Below are positions 15,728 through 23,882 of a DNA stretch of 64,000 bases, piece by piece. This DNA is from Deinococcus sp. QL22 (GTDB lineage Bacteria; Deinococcota; Deinococci; Deinococcales; Deinococcaceae). The position numbers and the translations under genes are program-made. The notes under the pieces were generated by a model. It made no database searches. It saw only the letters and a list, made by a program, of their open reading frames with translations, and was not told where the DNA came from. The stretch is taken from assembly GCF_023370075.1 (NCBI RefSeq), contig NZ_CP097156.1, forward strand, positions 1 through 64,000, given 5' to 3'. Position 1 is the stretch's first letter, and each line of letters begins with the position of its first letter.

Positions 15728-16527
15728 GCCGCCCCAGCGCCTATTTAGCTGGCCCGATTGCCGGTTGCTCCTACGCTGGGGCCACCGACTGGCGCCTGGC
15801 TGCCCAGTCTGACCTGGCGCGGCTGGGCATCACGGCCTACTCGCCCCTGCGCTGCAAAACCCACCTCAGCGGCGTGGCGGTGCTCGACAGCGGCCACAAC
15901 CCAGAGCATCCCCTGTGCTCCCCGCAGGCCATCTTTGCCCGCGACCGCTTTGACGTCGAGCGCGTGGACGCCCTGTTCGTCAACCTGCTGGGAGCCACCC
16001 ACGTCAGTATCGGCACGGTCATGGAGATCGCGTGGGCGCACGTCTGGCGCAAGCCCGTTGTCGTGGTCATGGAGCCGAGCGGCAACGTGCACGACGGACA
16101 CGCCATGTTGATGCAGTGCTGGGGCTTCCGCGCCGAAACCGTGGAGACAGGCCTGGAGTTGTTGGCCGCCATCTTGTTGCCGGATGCCCAGCGAGAATCT
16201 GAGCCGATTGAACCAGCTCCAGCTTTGCCCGAACTCGTGGAACCTGCCCAGCGGTATGCCGAGCGCAACGGCGTCATGCTGCCCGTTTTGGTCGTGACCC
16301 CGCAGGAATTCAAGGCCTTGCTGGAGTACAGCCACACGATCCCTACTGGGAAGGTCATCGGCAAGCGGTGGAAGGCCTATCAGCGGAAGTACAAAAACGA
16401 TCCCGCAGAGGTAGCCGACCTCAACAATTGGGCCATTGGCGAGTACACCCGTGAGTCGGAGACCCATCCCGGCATGATCGACATGACCTGGTACGCGCCG
16501 GAATATTCCGCCGAGGCCAGCGCATGA
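15724..16527 (+). CDS. Nucleoside 2-deoxyribosyltransferase-like protein, 267 aa
   Basis: The first 150 residues have the family pattern: YLAGPIAG at the start, a Trp-Arg motif (DWRLAAQSDLARLGI), AYSPLR, then ARDRFDVERVDALFVNLLGA, VSIGTVMEIAWA and KPVVVVME. Such enzymes exchange bases on deoxyribonucleosides or hydrolyse them, and in phages may reshape nucleotide pools. A C-terminal extension of about 90 residues (from about 175) is unrelated and of unknown role. GTG 15724 overlaps the previous stop. Confidence 0.75.
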   Translation: MSRPSAYLAGPIAGCSYAGATDWRLAAQSDLARLGITAYSPLRCKTHLSGVAVLDSGHNPEHPLCSPQAIFARDRFDVERVDALFVNLLGATHVSIGTVMEIAWAHVWRKPVVVVMEPSGNVHDGHAMLMQCWGFRAETVETGLELLAAILLPDAQRESEPIEPAPALPELVEPAQRYAERNGVMLPVLVVTPQEFKALLEYSHTIPTGKVIGKRWKAYQRKYKNDPAEVADLNNWAIGEYTRESETHPGMIDMTWYAPEYSAEASA

Positions 16528-16709
16528 CCATACAAACGGTGGAGTTGAATCGGCCTGACGATAGCAAGACGGTCACACGGCAGTGCGGCAAATGCGAAGT
16601 GACTTGGACAGGCACAGACCAGCACTTTGCGCTTGAAGGCTGGGGCCTGTTGCGCCGCCGCCTACTTTGCCCTCTCTGCCTGCCCAAGAAATATAGGAGC
16701 AACAGATGA
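16524..16709 (+). CDS. Small zinc-ribbon protein, 61 aa
   Basis: Contains CGKCEVTW and CPLCLPKKY, two CxxC pairs about 28 residues apart, a minimal zinc ribbon. Overlaps both neighbours by four bases. Possible nucleic-acid or protein adaptor; function unknown. Confidence 0.65.
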   Translation: MTIQTVELNRPDDSKTVTRQCGKCEVTWTGTDQHFALEGWGLLRRRLLCPLCLPKKYRSNR

Positions 16710-17083
16710 CTGACCCAACGCTGAGCACAGAGCAGATTCAGGCCCTGCTGGACAAATCCAGGGGTAGCCACTGGTACTTCCAGCTGGGCTGGGGCATCCA
16801 GTATTCGAACGAGGGTGGTCTGGGCCTGTTGGTTCCCGATGGGCATGAGGGCGCGGCCACAGTTGCGGAGATGGATTTAATGGCGGCCTCGCAGCAGATT
16901 GCCCGCCAGTACGTTGCCGTCGTGCCTGAGCGTGACGCCCTGCGGGCCGCGTTGACTGAGCTGGTCGAACTCAAGACCCTGAAAGACCGTCTAGGGCATG
17001 GCGATTTCTTGGAGTACCAGAACCGCAAACCCACTGCGTGGGCGCGGGCACAAGCTCTGGTGGGGCTAGGGAGCGAAGGGTGA
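16706..17083 (+). CDS. Hypothetical protein, 125 aa
   Basis: Aromatic N-terminal part (SRGSHWYFQLGWGIQYSNEG) followed by helices (PERDALRAALTELVELKTLKDRL). A GGAG site lies before ATG 16706. No recognised domain. Confidence 0.65.
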   Translation: MTDPTLSTEQIQALLDKSRGSHWYFQLGWGIQYSNEGGLGLLVPDGHEGAATVAEMDLMAASQQIARQYVAVVPERDALRAALTELVELKTLKDRLGHGDFLEYQNRKPTAWARAQALVGLGSEG

Positions 17084-17400
17084 GCGACCGTCAGAACGTC
17101 ACCGACAGAGAGACTGCACAAGTCCTAAATGAAACTCAGCAGGATTCTGTGCGCTGGATGGGTACGGAGCAGGTTGTATGCGTCGTTAAATCCCTGCAAG
17201 CGGAGCGAGACCAGGCGCAGGCGGAAGTACTGAGGCTGCGAGAAGCCGTACAGGCTGCCATTCAATGCGAACAGGATGTTCTAGACGTGTATGGACGCTC
17301 TGCACCCCTACAGCTGTTGGATTTAGCCGTTGCAGACCTAAAGCGCGACAGCTTACCGAAACTTAGAGCCGCTCTCGCCCCCGCTGAGGCCCGCTCGTGA
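17080..17400 (+). CDS. Hypothetical helical protein, 106 aa
   Basis: GTG 17080 overlaps the preceding stop (GTGA), favouring it over an upstream start. The middle is coiled-coil-like (VKSLQAERDQAQAEVLRLREAVQAA). The end APAEARS and its DNA (17386-17400) repeat the junction seen at 15713-15727. Confidence 0.6.
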   Translation: MSDRQNVTDRETAQVLNETQQDSVRWMGTEQVVCVVKSLQAERDQAQAEVLRLREAVQAAIQCEQDVLDVYGRSAPLQLLDLAVADLKRDSLPKLRAALAPAEARS

Positions 17401-17930
17401 CCGTTACCGTGCTGGATGAGGCGCGGGTGCGGGGATTTCTGGAAGGGATAGAGAAAGCCGACGTGCAACTGGGGCAGATAGAAACACTGGTGACAAGCAA
17501 GCCATTTGACACCTTCTCTGTGGATGATTTACAGCGCTACCGTAGTGCGATCAAAGCCAGCAGAGAGGCACGCGAGGAAGTAGATGCCTATGGTGAAGAT
17601 CTTGCCCACACCGCTCTCTCCCTCTTTGCCGCGAACACTGCCCTGGAGGCCCGTTGTCAGGCGGCTGAGGCGCGGGCTGAAGCTTTAGAAGGGGCAGCCA
17701 AAACCTTGCACGGCTACTCACGGCGCTACTGCGATGGCCGGAGTACCTACGCGCCCAACGATCACAACACGGCCACGCACACCCTGCTGTCGCTTGGTGT
17801 GGAGTTGGATGCTGACCCGATCAGCAAGACCGGGCCGTTTGCCAGTGATGGCATGTTTGGTCTGATGGCGCGGGAAGTGGAAGCACTCAATCAGGCTCAG
17901 GCGGGGGCGCACGAGGGCGGGACGGGATGA
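17397..17930 (+). CDS. Hypothetical helical protein, 177 aa
   Basis: GTG 17397. Mostly helical, with a coiled-coil-like centre (ANTALEARCQAAEARAEALEGAAKTL) and a C-terminal segment (SKTGPFASDGMFGLMAREVEAL). Looks like the tail-part-variable small proteins common in phage early regions. No known domain. Confidence 0.6.
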   Translation: MTVTVLDEARVRGFLEGIEKADVQLGQIETLVTSKPFDTFSVDDLQRYRSAIKASREAREEVDAYGEDLAHTALSLFAANTALEARCQAAEARAEALEGAAKTLHGYSRRYCDGRSTYAPNDHNTATHTLLSLGVELDADPISKTGPFASDGMFGLMAREVEALNQAQAGAHEGGTG

Positions 17931-18208
17931 GTGGGCTCTGTGACGGCATTAAACGCTATGAGCCAACCAAAAAGGCCAGCCCTGAATTGCGCCAGTACAT
18001 GCGCGATCGGCTGTTCAACCCCGGCCCACTGACTGATGAAGAATTAGTCGATTTCGCCGCGTACCTCGAAAAACAGGGTGTGGCTGTGCATTGGGTACGG
18101 CTGGATGGTTTCAGCAGTGATCGCGACCTGTGCCCTTATAGCTGGGCGTGGCGTGAGGCGCGGGGCGAGATCAAAGAGCGGCTGCCAGCGCCAGCCGAGG
18201 CCGGGTGA
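17927..18208 (+). CDS. Hypothetical protein, 93 aa
   Basis: Contains LTDEELVDFAAYLEKQGVAVHWVRLDGF, an alpha/beta segment, and ends APAEAG. ATGA overlap upstream; the next gene starts five bases after its stop. Function unknown. Confidence 0.6.
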   Translation: MSGLCDGIKRYEPTKKASPELRQYMRDRLFNPGPLTDEELVDFAAYLEKQGVAVHWVRLDGFSSDRDLCPYSWAWREARGEIKERLPAPAEAG

Positions 18209-18212
18209 GGCG

Positions 18213-18689
18213 ATGAGCACCTTTGATCATATTCAGACATACGAGGAACTCAACGCCCTCTTCCCGCGCCGCTGTGCCTGTGGCGCAACACCTGAAACCA
18301 CCTCTATTTCCAGTCGGTTTGCGCTGGATCGTCAGACGTTTTACGCCTGTGATGCCTGCCATGTTCAACGGGAAGGCGCAACGGTGCGGGCACTCGGCCT
18401 TGAGCCTGCCGCTATGTTTCCTGCCGCACCTGAACCGTGCGGCGTCTGCGGAGAACACACAAAGAATTCGTACTTTGTTCGCGCCCTCGCTGCCTCAGTC
18501 CGGGTGTGTTTTGACTGCGAGTACCGCTGCATTCGGGACGCCTGCATTCCGACAACGATTGCAGGCTTGATTCCTGCCCCGCCTGCTGCGCTGCATAAAC
18601 GTGTTGGACAGATCGTTCTCAGGCAAGCAATGGCCCGCCAAGCCCTAGCTGAGAGCGCCCGCATGGGCGAAGGAGAGACGACGCCATGA
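18213..18689 (+). CDS. Double zinc-ribbon protein, 158 aa
   Basis: Two Cys4 clusters: CACG with CDAC (residues about 18-50) and CGVC with CFDC (about 75-103). The C-terminus is helical. Start at ATG 18213 rather than further upstream, where the frame would overlap the previous gene. Its 3' end holds the 28-base junction repeated at 19745-19772, including an AAGGAGAG ribosome site for the next gene. Confidence 0.65.
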   Translation: MSTFDHIQTYEELNALFPRRCACGATPETTSISSRFALDRQTFYACDACHVQREGATVRALGLEPAAMFPAAPEPCGVCGEHTKNSYFVRALAASVRVCFDCEYRCIRDACIPTTIAGLIPAPPAALHKRVGQIVLRQAMARQALAESARMGEGETTP

Positions 18690-19339
18690 CTAGTGATTTA
18701 CGAATGGACTCCGAAGTGAAGGACGGCCGCATGGTGCAGGTTCCCCGCGAGGTACTGAGCAGGATTGTTTCTGATCCTTACTACTACCGCGAAACCGAAC
18801 GTGATGAAGGTGAATTGGACGAAAGTTTGTGCTTCGGATGCAGTGCACACGAACATGAACCCCATAACCCAGAGTGTCCAATGGTGGAATTACAAGCTGC
18901 CCTCGCCACAGAGCAAGAATGCGGAACAGCCACCGTCGAAGTCGGGCAAGGTTTCTATTTCGGTGGGAAGACGCTGATCCTGCGGGACATCAATGAGGAT
19001 ATGGCGGTTGCCACTTTTGACTATGCCCCGCGTGATGAGGCGGGCACTCTCCGCACTCTTGCTGCTGCCTCCAGCCCGGCGCCTGCCCCGGCTGAAGCTG
19101 AGAGCAGGGAAGAAGTGGATGCCCTGATTGGCAGGCTGACGAGATATGTAGCCCCGGATTGGGAACGCTTGAACGGGGAAGAGCGGAGGCTCTATGGCAC
19201 GTTGTTCAGCTGCGCCAGAGCCTACCGGGACGCGCTAATTGAAGTCGCCAATCTTGCTAGCACGCGGGCCAGTTACTTACAGGCGTTTGCTGCTTGCCGC
19301 GCCCTAGCCCCCGCTCCGGCAGAAGGGACGGGGACCTAA
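18686..19339 (+). CDS. Hypothetical protein, 217 aa
   Basis: N-terminal VPREVLSRIVSDPYYYR and a Cys/His cluster (CFGCSAHEHEPHNPECP, residues about 49-65) suggest a zinc site; the C-terminal half after an Ala/Pro linker is helical. The N-terminal pattern is echoed in the protein at 20474 (VPAETLYGLL ... CAVC ... SHSENCP), so the two may be related. Function unknown. Confidence 0.65.
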   Translation: MTSDLRMDSEVKDGRMVQVPREVLSRIVSDPYYYRETERDEGELDESLCFGCSAHEHEPHNPECPMVELQAALATEQECGTATVEVGQGFYFGGKTLILRDINEDMAVATFDYAPRDEAGTLRTLAAASSPAPAPAEAESREEVDALIGRLTRYVAPDWERLNGEERRLYGTLFSCARAYRDALIEVANLASTRASYLQAFAACRALAPAPAEGTGT

Positions 19340-19524
19340 TGGTACGCACTGGCAATACGATTCGTCCTTACGCACACAGCAACCCATTGGGAGTGGTTGA
19401 CCCCAAAAGTCGGCAAGGAAATCAGGCCACTCCCGCCCAGACTCCTCGTGCTCCAATCTCCGAAGCAGAGAAAGAGAAGCGGCGTAAGGCCCGGAAAAAG
19501 GCAAAAAAAGATAAACGCGGATGA
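19339..19524 (+). CDS. Small basic protein, 61 aa
   Basis: ATG 19339 overlaps the previous TAA (TAATG). The C-terminus is very basic (EKEKRRKARKKAKKDKRG), consistent with nucleic-acid binding. The overlap pattern supports translation. Confidence 0.55.
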   Translation: MVRTGNTIRPYAHSNPLGVVDPKSRQGNQATPAQTPRAPISEAEKEKRRKARKKAKKDKRG

Positions 19525-19775
19525 GCGGGCCGGCCTGTGGAACGTGCATGTATTGGGAACCCAACGATGGCGCAACAGGTGGGTGCATGGAACTCAACAA
19601 CCCACACGGGGCAAAGACCGCTTACCTCAACATCGTTCAGACAGATGATCCCGACAATTTCGACACCTATTTGAAGATTCGGGAACTTCCGATTCAGGCC
19701 AGCATCGTGACGCGCCCGGAGTTTGGTTGCGTCCTGCACAAAGCCGCCCGCGTGGGCGAAGGAGAGACGACGTGA
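19521..19775 (+). CDS. Hypothetical Cys-rich protein, 84 aa
   Basis: Contains CGTCMYW and C-MELNN near the start and GCVLH near the end, four cysteines in the pattern of small metal-binding phage proteins (C-x2-C-x10-C ... F-x-C). Ends VGEGETT, encoded by the repeated 28-base junction 19745-19772. Confidence 0.6.
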   Translation: MSGPACGTCMYWEPNDGATGGCMELNNPHGAKTAYLNIVQTDDPDNFDTYLKIRELPIQASIVTRPEFGCVLHKAARVGEGETT

Positions 19776-20290
19776 GTGCAAACCCGGTTTACTACCGCAT
19801 CCTGCTGAACAGAGACGACAAACTGCAGATTGCCTGCCTGCAAGATTTTGACGAGTACGAATACGACCAGGCCAAATTTCTGACGGATGATGCCGGCCAA
19901 AAGCTCCGTTTCGATGACGAAGATGAGGCTCGCACCTGGCTCAATGCCACCTATCAGCGGAACCGAATTGAGAAGGAAGACCAGCTGGCGGGGGTGATGG
20001 CAGAGTGGCGCAGTGATGTTGGCGAGGTTATCCATGATGACCCCGCCTCCAGCACCAGCAAGCGCGTGGAATTTACGTTTGACGCCCTGAGTTTTGCCAC
20101 GTTATCGACGATGACTCAGGAAGGTCAGTACAGCAGCATGGCCGATTGCGTGCGCGAGTCGCTCCTGGTCAACCACACGTTTCAACAACTGGCCCGCCAG
20201 GGCTTCACGGAGGTCATCGTGCGCAATCCCCAGAGCGGCGCCGAGCGCGTGGTCGTCATTCCCCGCTTGCAGCTGGTGGCTCATGGTTAA
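19772..20290 (+). CDS. Hypothetical protein with ribbon-helix-helix-like C-terminus, 172 aa
   Basis: GTG 19772 follows an AAGGAGAG ribosome site. The N-terminal half is acidic (FDEYEYDQ, DDEDEAR). The C-terminal half has a strand (RVEFTF), two helices (FATLSTMTQEG, MADCVRESLLVNHTFQQLARQG) and a strand pair (TEVIVRNPQ), the order of ribbon-helix-helix regulators. A DNA-binding role is inferred only. Confidence 0.6.
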   Translation: MSANPVYYRILLNRDDKLQIACLQDFDEYEYDQAKFLTDDAGQKLRFDDEDEARTWLNATYQRNRIEKEDQLAGVMAEWRSDVGEVIHDDPASSTSKRVEFTFDALSFATLSTMTQEGQYSSMADCVRESLLVNHTFQQLARQGFTEVIVRNPQSGAERVVVIPRLQLVAHG

Positions 20291-20477
20291 CCCGGCGCTG
20301 ACCGACTCCGAAATGGACTATGCCCGTGCTGTAGCTGCCCAGAGGCGGCTGGCATTGGCTGACGTGGTAGCAGGACTGCGAACCCTCAAACGGTACATCC
20401 GCGGGCGCTGCAACGTGGCTTTTCTGGCCGAGGTTCATAACGTTCTGGGCCTGCCCCAAGAGTGGGTACGCCAATGA
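20283..20477 (+). CDS. Small hypothetical protein, 64 aa
   Basis: Overlaps the previous gene by eight bases. Helical and basic (YARAVAAQRRLALADVVAGLRTLKRYIRG). Function unknown. Confidence 0.55.
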   Translation: MVNPALTDSEMDYARAVAAQRRLALADVVAGLRTLKRYIRGRCNVAFLAEVHNVLGLPQEWVRQ

Positions 20478-21124
20478 CCGGCCTCAGCGGTCGCATGGTG
20501 AGCGTGCCTGCTGAGACGCTGTACGGCCTGTTGTGTGGTGAGCTGCTGAGCAATGCGGGCGGACGGTGTGCCGTGTGCTCCCAACAGGCACCAAGCCACA
20601 GCGAAAACTGCCCTATTCCTGTGCTGTGGGAGCCGTTTGCAGATGCACCCATACAAGACGTGCAGTTGGGCGAGAGTCCCGACAGTAACGAACTGCGATT
20701 CGGCCAGACGCCGTGGGACAATTTCAGCCGCGACGAGCTGTTGATGGAGGTGCGCCGGATGTTCTGTGCCATCAACAGTGCAACCAGCGTGATGCGGCAA
20801 AGCGCCTGGGCAGGAAACGTTTATTGGTCGATTGAAGGGATGGGTGGCCAGGCGCTGGCCCGATGCATCGCTATCAAAGCACCGCTGGATGACCACTACA
20901 CCTCCGAGGCCATCTACCGTAACTATTTTCGGTATGCAGATAGCCTGTTGTTTCCGGAACTGGTGGGCGAGCAGGGCCCATGGTTTGCCATTGGGGACAC
21001 TGGGGAATTTACGTGTGGAAAAGGCCTGAAAGAGGGTGATCCCGGCTACCCGTTTCACCCTGATGTGCCGCTGCGCCTGCTGACGTTTGCTGATCTCATG
21101 CCAAGCCCAGCGGAGCCACAGTGA
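20474..21124 (+). CDS. Hypothetical protein with Cys-rich N-terminus, 216 aa
   Basis: ATG 20474 gives the ATGA overlap. Begins MVSVPAETLYGLLCGELLSNAGGRCAVCSQQ and SHSENCPIP, echoing the protein at 18686. A central helical region follows (RDELLMEVRRMFCAINSATS). No enzyme motif recognised. Confidence 0.6.
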   Translation: MTGLSGRMVSVPAETLYGLLCGELLSNAGGRCAVCSQQAPSHSENCPIPVLWEPFADAPIQDVQLGESPDSNELRFGQTPWDNFSRDELLMEVRRMFCAINSATSVMRQSAWAGNVYWSIEGMGGQALARCIAIKAPLDDHYTSEAIYRNYFRYADSLLFPELVGEQGPWFAIGDTGEFTCGKGLKEGDPGYPFHPDVPLRLLTFADLMPSPAEPQ

Positions 21125-21492
21125 GCGCCCCTCGCCTGTCGGAGACGCTGGGGAAACTGGCCGAAGCGCTGCCGGAGCGGGCAGCGATGGACTATCAGCA
21201 GGGCGTGCTCAAGATTCTGGCCGGGGGCAGGCAACGCAAGGTGTACTGGATGAATGACCTGCTGGGCCGCGCCCCAGACGCCACGGGGCTGCTGTTTTTG
21301 GAATACGGACTGCGGGAAGAGTGTGACGCACGTGGCTGGACGTGGGATTTAGAGACCCGGCGTGACCAAGACGCTAAGGCGTGGGCACAGGTCTATTGCG
21401 GCGATCAGCGTGCCAGCGGTGATATGTGCGCGGACACGCCCGGTCAAGCACTGGCGCTGGCCCTATTAAGCGCACTGGAGAGGACGTTATGA
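21121..21492 (+). CDS. Hypothetical protein, 123 aa
   Basis: GTG 21121. Contains LFLEYGLREECDARGWTWDLETRRDQDAKAWAQVYCGD and a C-terminal TPGQALALALLSAL helix, a pattern common to small phage early proteins of unknown role. Confidence 0.6.
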   Translation: MSAPRLSETLGKLAEALPERAAMDYQQGVLKILAGGRQRKVYWMNDLLGRAPDATGLLFLEYGLREECDARGWTWDLETRRDQDAKAWAQVYCGDQRASGDMCADTPGQALALALLSALERTL

Positions 21493-21791
21493 CCGCTACC
21501 CTGCCCCGCCTCCTCGTTCCCGGCAGCCTCCAGGCCCTCCTACTGGCGACGGCGGGTGCGGAAGGCCAGAGCCAGCGGGCCTGGACAGAGCGGCTCGACA
21601 CCCTCGCCGTGAACCCGATGTCTGAGCAATCCATTCGCGAGGGCATCGTGAAACTGGTGAAGAGCAACCTCGTCGAAGTCGTGCCTGCGCCCCCCGGAGA
21701 CGCGGCGGGCCGGGCCAAGCTGTTCGCTATCACTCCGGACGGGAGAGCCATGCTGGAGCGGCTGCGCCTCGCGGCCAAGGGGACGCCATGA
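21489..21791 (+). CDS. Small winged-helix protein, 100 aa
   Basis: A single wHTH-like domain: LLLATAGAEGQSQRAWTERLD, SEQSIREGIVKLVKSNLVEVV, then a wing KLFAITPDGRAMLERLRLA. ATG 21489 overlaps the previous stop. Probably binds DNA; a regulator within the early operon. Confidence 0.65.
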   Translation: MTATLPRLLVPGSLQALLLATAGAEGQSQRAWTERLDTLAVNPMSEQSIREGIVKLVKSNLVEVVPAPPGDAAGRAKLFAITPDGRAMLERLRLAAKGTP

Positions 21792-22159
21792 CCAGAACAG
21801 ACGAGCAATACGCACTCGACGAAGCCCTTTCGCGTTGGATGGGCTACGCGCCCGACAAAACTGATCGCCGCGCCGTGAAGACCTGGAGCATGGGCACCAA
21901 AGGACAGGACGACTACGCGTCCCATTGGCCTGGCCCCCTGTCCTATTCCACCGACCGCAACACCTGCGCCGAGGCCGAAGCGCGGATTGTGGCACTGGGT
22001 TGGGGCGAGGCCTACACGAATCAGATGATTGCCGACGGCAGAGAGGCCCGGCAATTGCCCGATGGCCGAACGATGAGTTATTCGTTTTACTGCCTGACTG
22101 CATCCCCTGAGATCCGGTGCCGGGCGATATTGAAGACCATTCAGGAGCGTCGCCTATGA
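21788..22159 (+). CDS. Hypothetical protein, 123 aa
   Basis: Begins YALDEALSRWMGY and contains FSTDRN-like YSTDRNTCAEAEARIVALGWG and YCLTASPEIRCRAILKTIQE, a layout common to small phage proteins of unknown function (start LDELVA-WMG ... P-YSTD). Overlaps both neighbours. Confidence 0.6.
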   Translation: MTRTDEQYALDEALSRWMGYAPDKTDRRAVKTWSMGTKGQDDYASHWPGPLSYSTDRNTCAEAEARIVALGWGEAYTNQMIADGREARQLPDGRTMSYSFYCLTASPEIRCRAILKTIQERRL

Positions 22160-22644
22160 CTCCTGAACCCAAAATCAAAGGCCTGACCCTACGACACCCC
22201 TGGGCCTGGGGTTTCCTGAATGGCAAACCGGTGGAGAACCGGACGTGGCGCCCAGAAAGGCAAGGCGGCAGCATTGGTATGTACCTCGCCCTGCACGGCG
22301 GCGCGATGCCTCCAAAATCAGGCGAGTACTGGAACGAAATCACTGACGCGGTGAACTGGATGGGTCACCAAGGGTTGCCTTGTGCGGCGCTGGCCCGCGA
22401 GCTGCTGCGGGACGGGCGCGGCCTATGCGTCCCCGGCATTGTGGCTGTCGCTCAACTCGTCGAGGTGCGGCAAGACAGTTCTTCCCCGTGGGCCGCGCAG
22501 GGCCAATACCACTGGGTTTTAGACGTCACGCCCCTGCCGGAGCCGGTGCTACACAAGGGCAGTCAGGGGCTGTGGACGGTGGAGCCGGAAGCGCTGGCAC
22601 GGGTGCAGGCGGGCTATAGGGCAGCGAGGAAGAAAAAACGATGA
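22156..22644 (+). CDS. ASCH-domain protein, 162 aa
   Basis: Pattern LTLRHPWAWGFLNGKPVENRTWRP at the start, LALHGG, then GIVAVAQLVEV, YHWVLDVTPLPEPV and GLW near the end. This is the ASCH/YqfB-like fold (PUA-like beta barrel) found in phages and thought to bind RNA or modified nucleosides. It is the second ASCH-type protein in this operon besides 7506. ATG 22156 overlaps the previous stop. Confidence 0.8.
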   Translation: MTPEPKIKGLTLRHPWAWGFLNGKPVENRTWRPERQGGSIGMYLALHGGAMPPKSGEYWNEITDAVNWMGHQGLPCAALARELLRDGRGLCVPGIVAVAQLVEVRQDSSSPWAAQGQYHWVLDVTPLPEPVLHKGSQGLWTVEPEALARVQAGYRAARKKKR

Positions 22645-22877
22645 TCCACGCCGAGTTTAAAGAGGACGGCTTCGACGGCAGTGAACTTACCCTGCACGTC
22701 TCGATCAGCACCGAGCATGACCGGGTCACACTGTTCACTGAAGGCGACTACGAGCTGCCTCCGGTCTACTTCACCCCTGACCGGGCGCGGGCCATCGCTG
22801 CAGCCCTGATGGACGCAGCGAACATTACGGACGGCGCGGGCGCACCCAACAGCCTGTTTGGGACGGATCAATCATGA
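22641..22877 (+). CDS. Hypothetical protein, 78 aa
   Basis: Beta-rich start (SELTLHVSISTEHDRVTLFTEG) and a helix (DRARAIAAALMDAAN), resembling small conserved phage proteins in which a strand sheet precedes one helix. ATGA overlaps on both sides. Confidence 0.6.
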   Translation: MIHAEFKEDGFDGSELTLHVSISTEHDRVTLFTEGDYELPPVYFTPDRARAIAAALMDAANITDGAGAPNSLFGTDQS

Positions 22878-23623
22878 TCCAGCGCCGTTTTACCCTGCGC
22901 CGCCGCCAAGTGGCCGAACTGCTGGCCGAGGGGCTGAGTAACAAGCAAATTGCCAAGCGCCTAGGTCTCAGCCCGCACACGGTCAAAGACTACGTGCGGG
23001 TCACGCTGGCCCTCGTGGGCTGCACCCGTCAGGAGCTGAAAGGCCGCGCCCTGATCGACTCACCGCTCACGCCACCCGACTGGCCGAGTCTCCCCACGAC
23101 CCGTCCATCCGCACCTCTACCACTCCCCCCTGTCGATCTCCAGGTGTTCGTTGTGTCACTGCCCGCCCTGCCCGCTTTTCCGACGTTGCCGCCGCTCCCA
23201 CTGACCGTGGGCCGAACATTCGACATCGAGCACGCCTTCAAGGTCGTGCAGGGGTACGCCTACCTGCTGGGCCGGGCCTGTCTGATGTTGTTGCCAGGGA
23301 TGGTCTGGCCGGGACTCGCCCGGTTGCCAGAGTGGCTGCTGGAGCTGGCCCGTCCCGCCCGCATCACGTTGAGCGCGGGTGCCCAACTAATTGACCACCA
23401 CGACGACGTAGACGACGCTTACTGTGCGGCGCTGGGGGCACAGGCCCTGGTGCGTGCGCCCAACCGACAGGCCCTGGCCGCCGCCCCCCACGTGGTCGAT
23501 CAACCGCTCAGCTCACTGGATTTGGCCCGCTTGGTCAAGTGCAGTCAGGACACCTTACGGGCGTTGGGTGTGGTTCCGGCCAGATTCTCCAACCTGCCCC
23601 CATTTGCAAGGAACAACCCATGA
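22874..23623 (+). CDS. Phage protein with LuxR/GerE-type HTH, 249 aa
   Basis: Residues about 6-58 (LRRRQVAELLAEGLSNKQIAKRLGLSPHTVKDYVRVTLALVG) are a clear GerE HTH, placed at the N-terminus rather than the usual C-terminus. A Pro-rich linker (residues 65-115) and a helical domain follow (HAFKVVQGYAYLLGRACLML ... AQLIDHHDDVDDAYCAALGAQ). The domain may sense something or dimerise. It sits late in the early operon, so a middle or late gene activator is possible; this is inference. Confidence 0.75.
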   Translation: MIQRRFTLRRRQVAELLAEGLSNKQIAKRLGLSPHTVKDYVRVTLALVGCTRQELKGRALIDSPLTPPDWPSLPTTRPSAPLPLPPVDLQVFVVSLPALPAFPTLPPLPLTVGRTFDIEHAFKVVQGYAYLLGRACLMLLPGMVWPGLARLPEWLLELARPARITLSAGAQLIDHHDDVDDAYCAALGAQALVRAPNRQALAAAPHVVDQPLSSLDLARLVKCSQDTLRALGVVPARFSNLPPFARNNP

Positions 23624-23856
23624 CCGACAATCCGGAATACCTCCGTGTGGCGAAGGAGTACGGTATCGACGCTGACTCCCTGCGCTGGGAGTGGACGGAG
23701 CGCAGCCACCCCACGCTCGAAGCGGCTGCCGAGGCGGTGCGCGATCTCGACCGGGCGATAGAGACGGTGTCAGCGAACTGGGCCGCACGACATATGGCCC
23801 GGCGCAAGGCCGAGCGACGTGCTGCCCTACCATGGTTCCTCCGGTGGCTGGCATGA
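23620..23856 (+). CDS. Hypothetical protein, 78 aa
   Basis: Acidic helical N-terminus (EYLRVAKEYGIDADSLRWEW) and basic C-terminus (AARHMARRKAERRAALPWFLRWLA). ATG 23620 overlaps the previous stop. Function unknown. Confidence 0.6.
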   Translation: MTDNPEYLRVAKEYGIDADSLRWEWTERSHPTLEAAAEAVRDLDRAIETVSANWAARHMARRKAERRAALPWFLRWLA

Positions 23857-23882
23857 CTTGGCTGGGTCTATGGCTGCTCTGA
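23853..23882 (+). CDS. Possible 9-codon coupling ORF
   Basis: MTWLGLWLL: its ATG overlaps the previous stop (ATGA) and its TGA overlaps the next ATG (TGATG), bridging exactly the space between two genes in a chain where every other junction overlaps. It may serve re-initiation rather than make a functional peptide; chance cannot be excluded. Confidence 0.25.
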   Translation: MTWLGLWLL

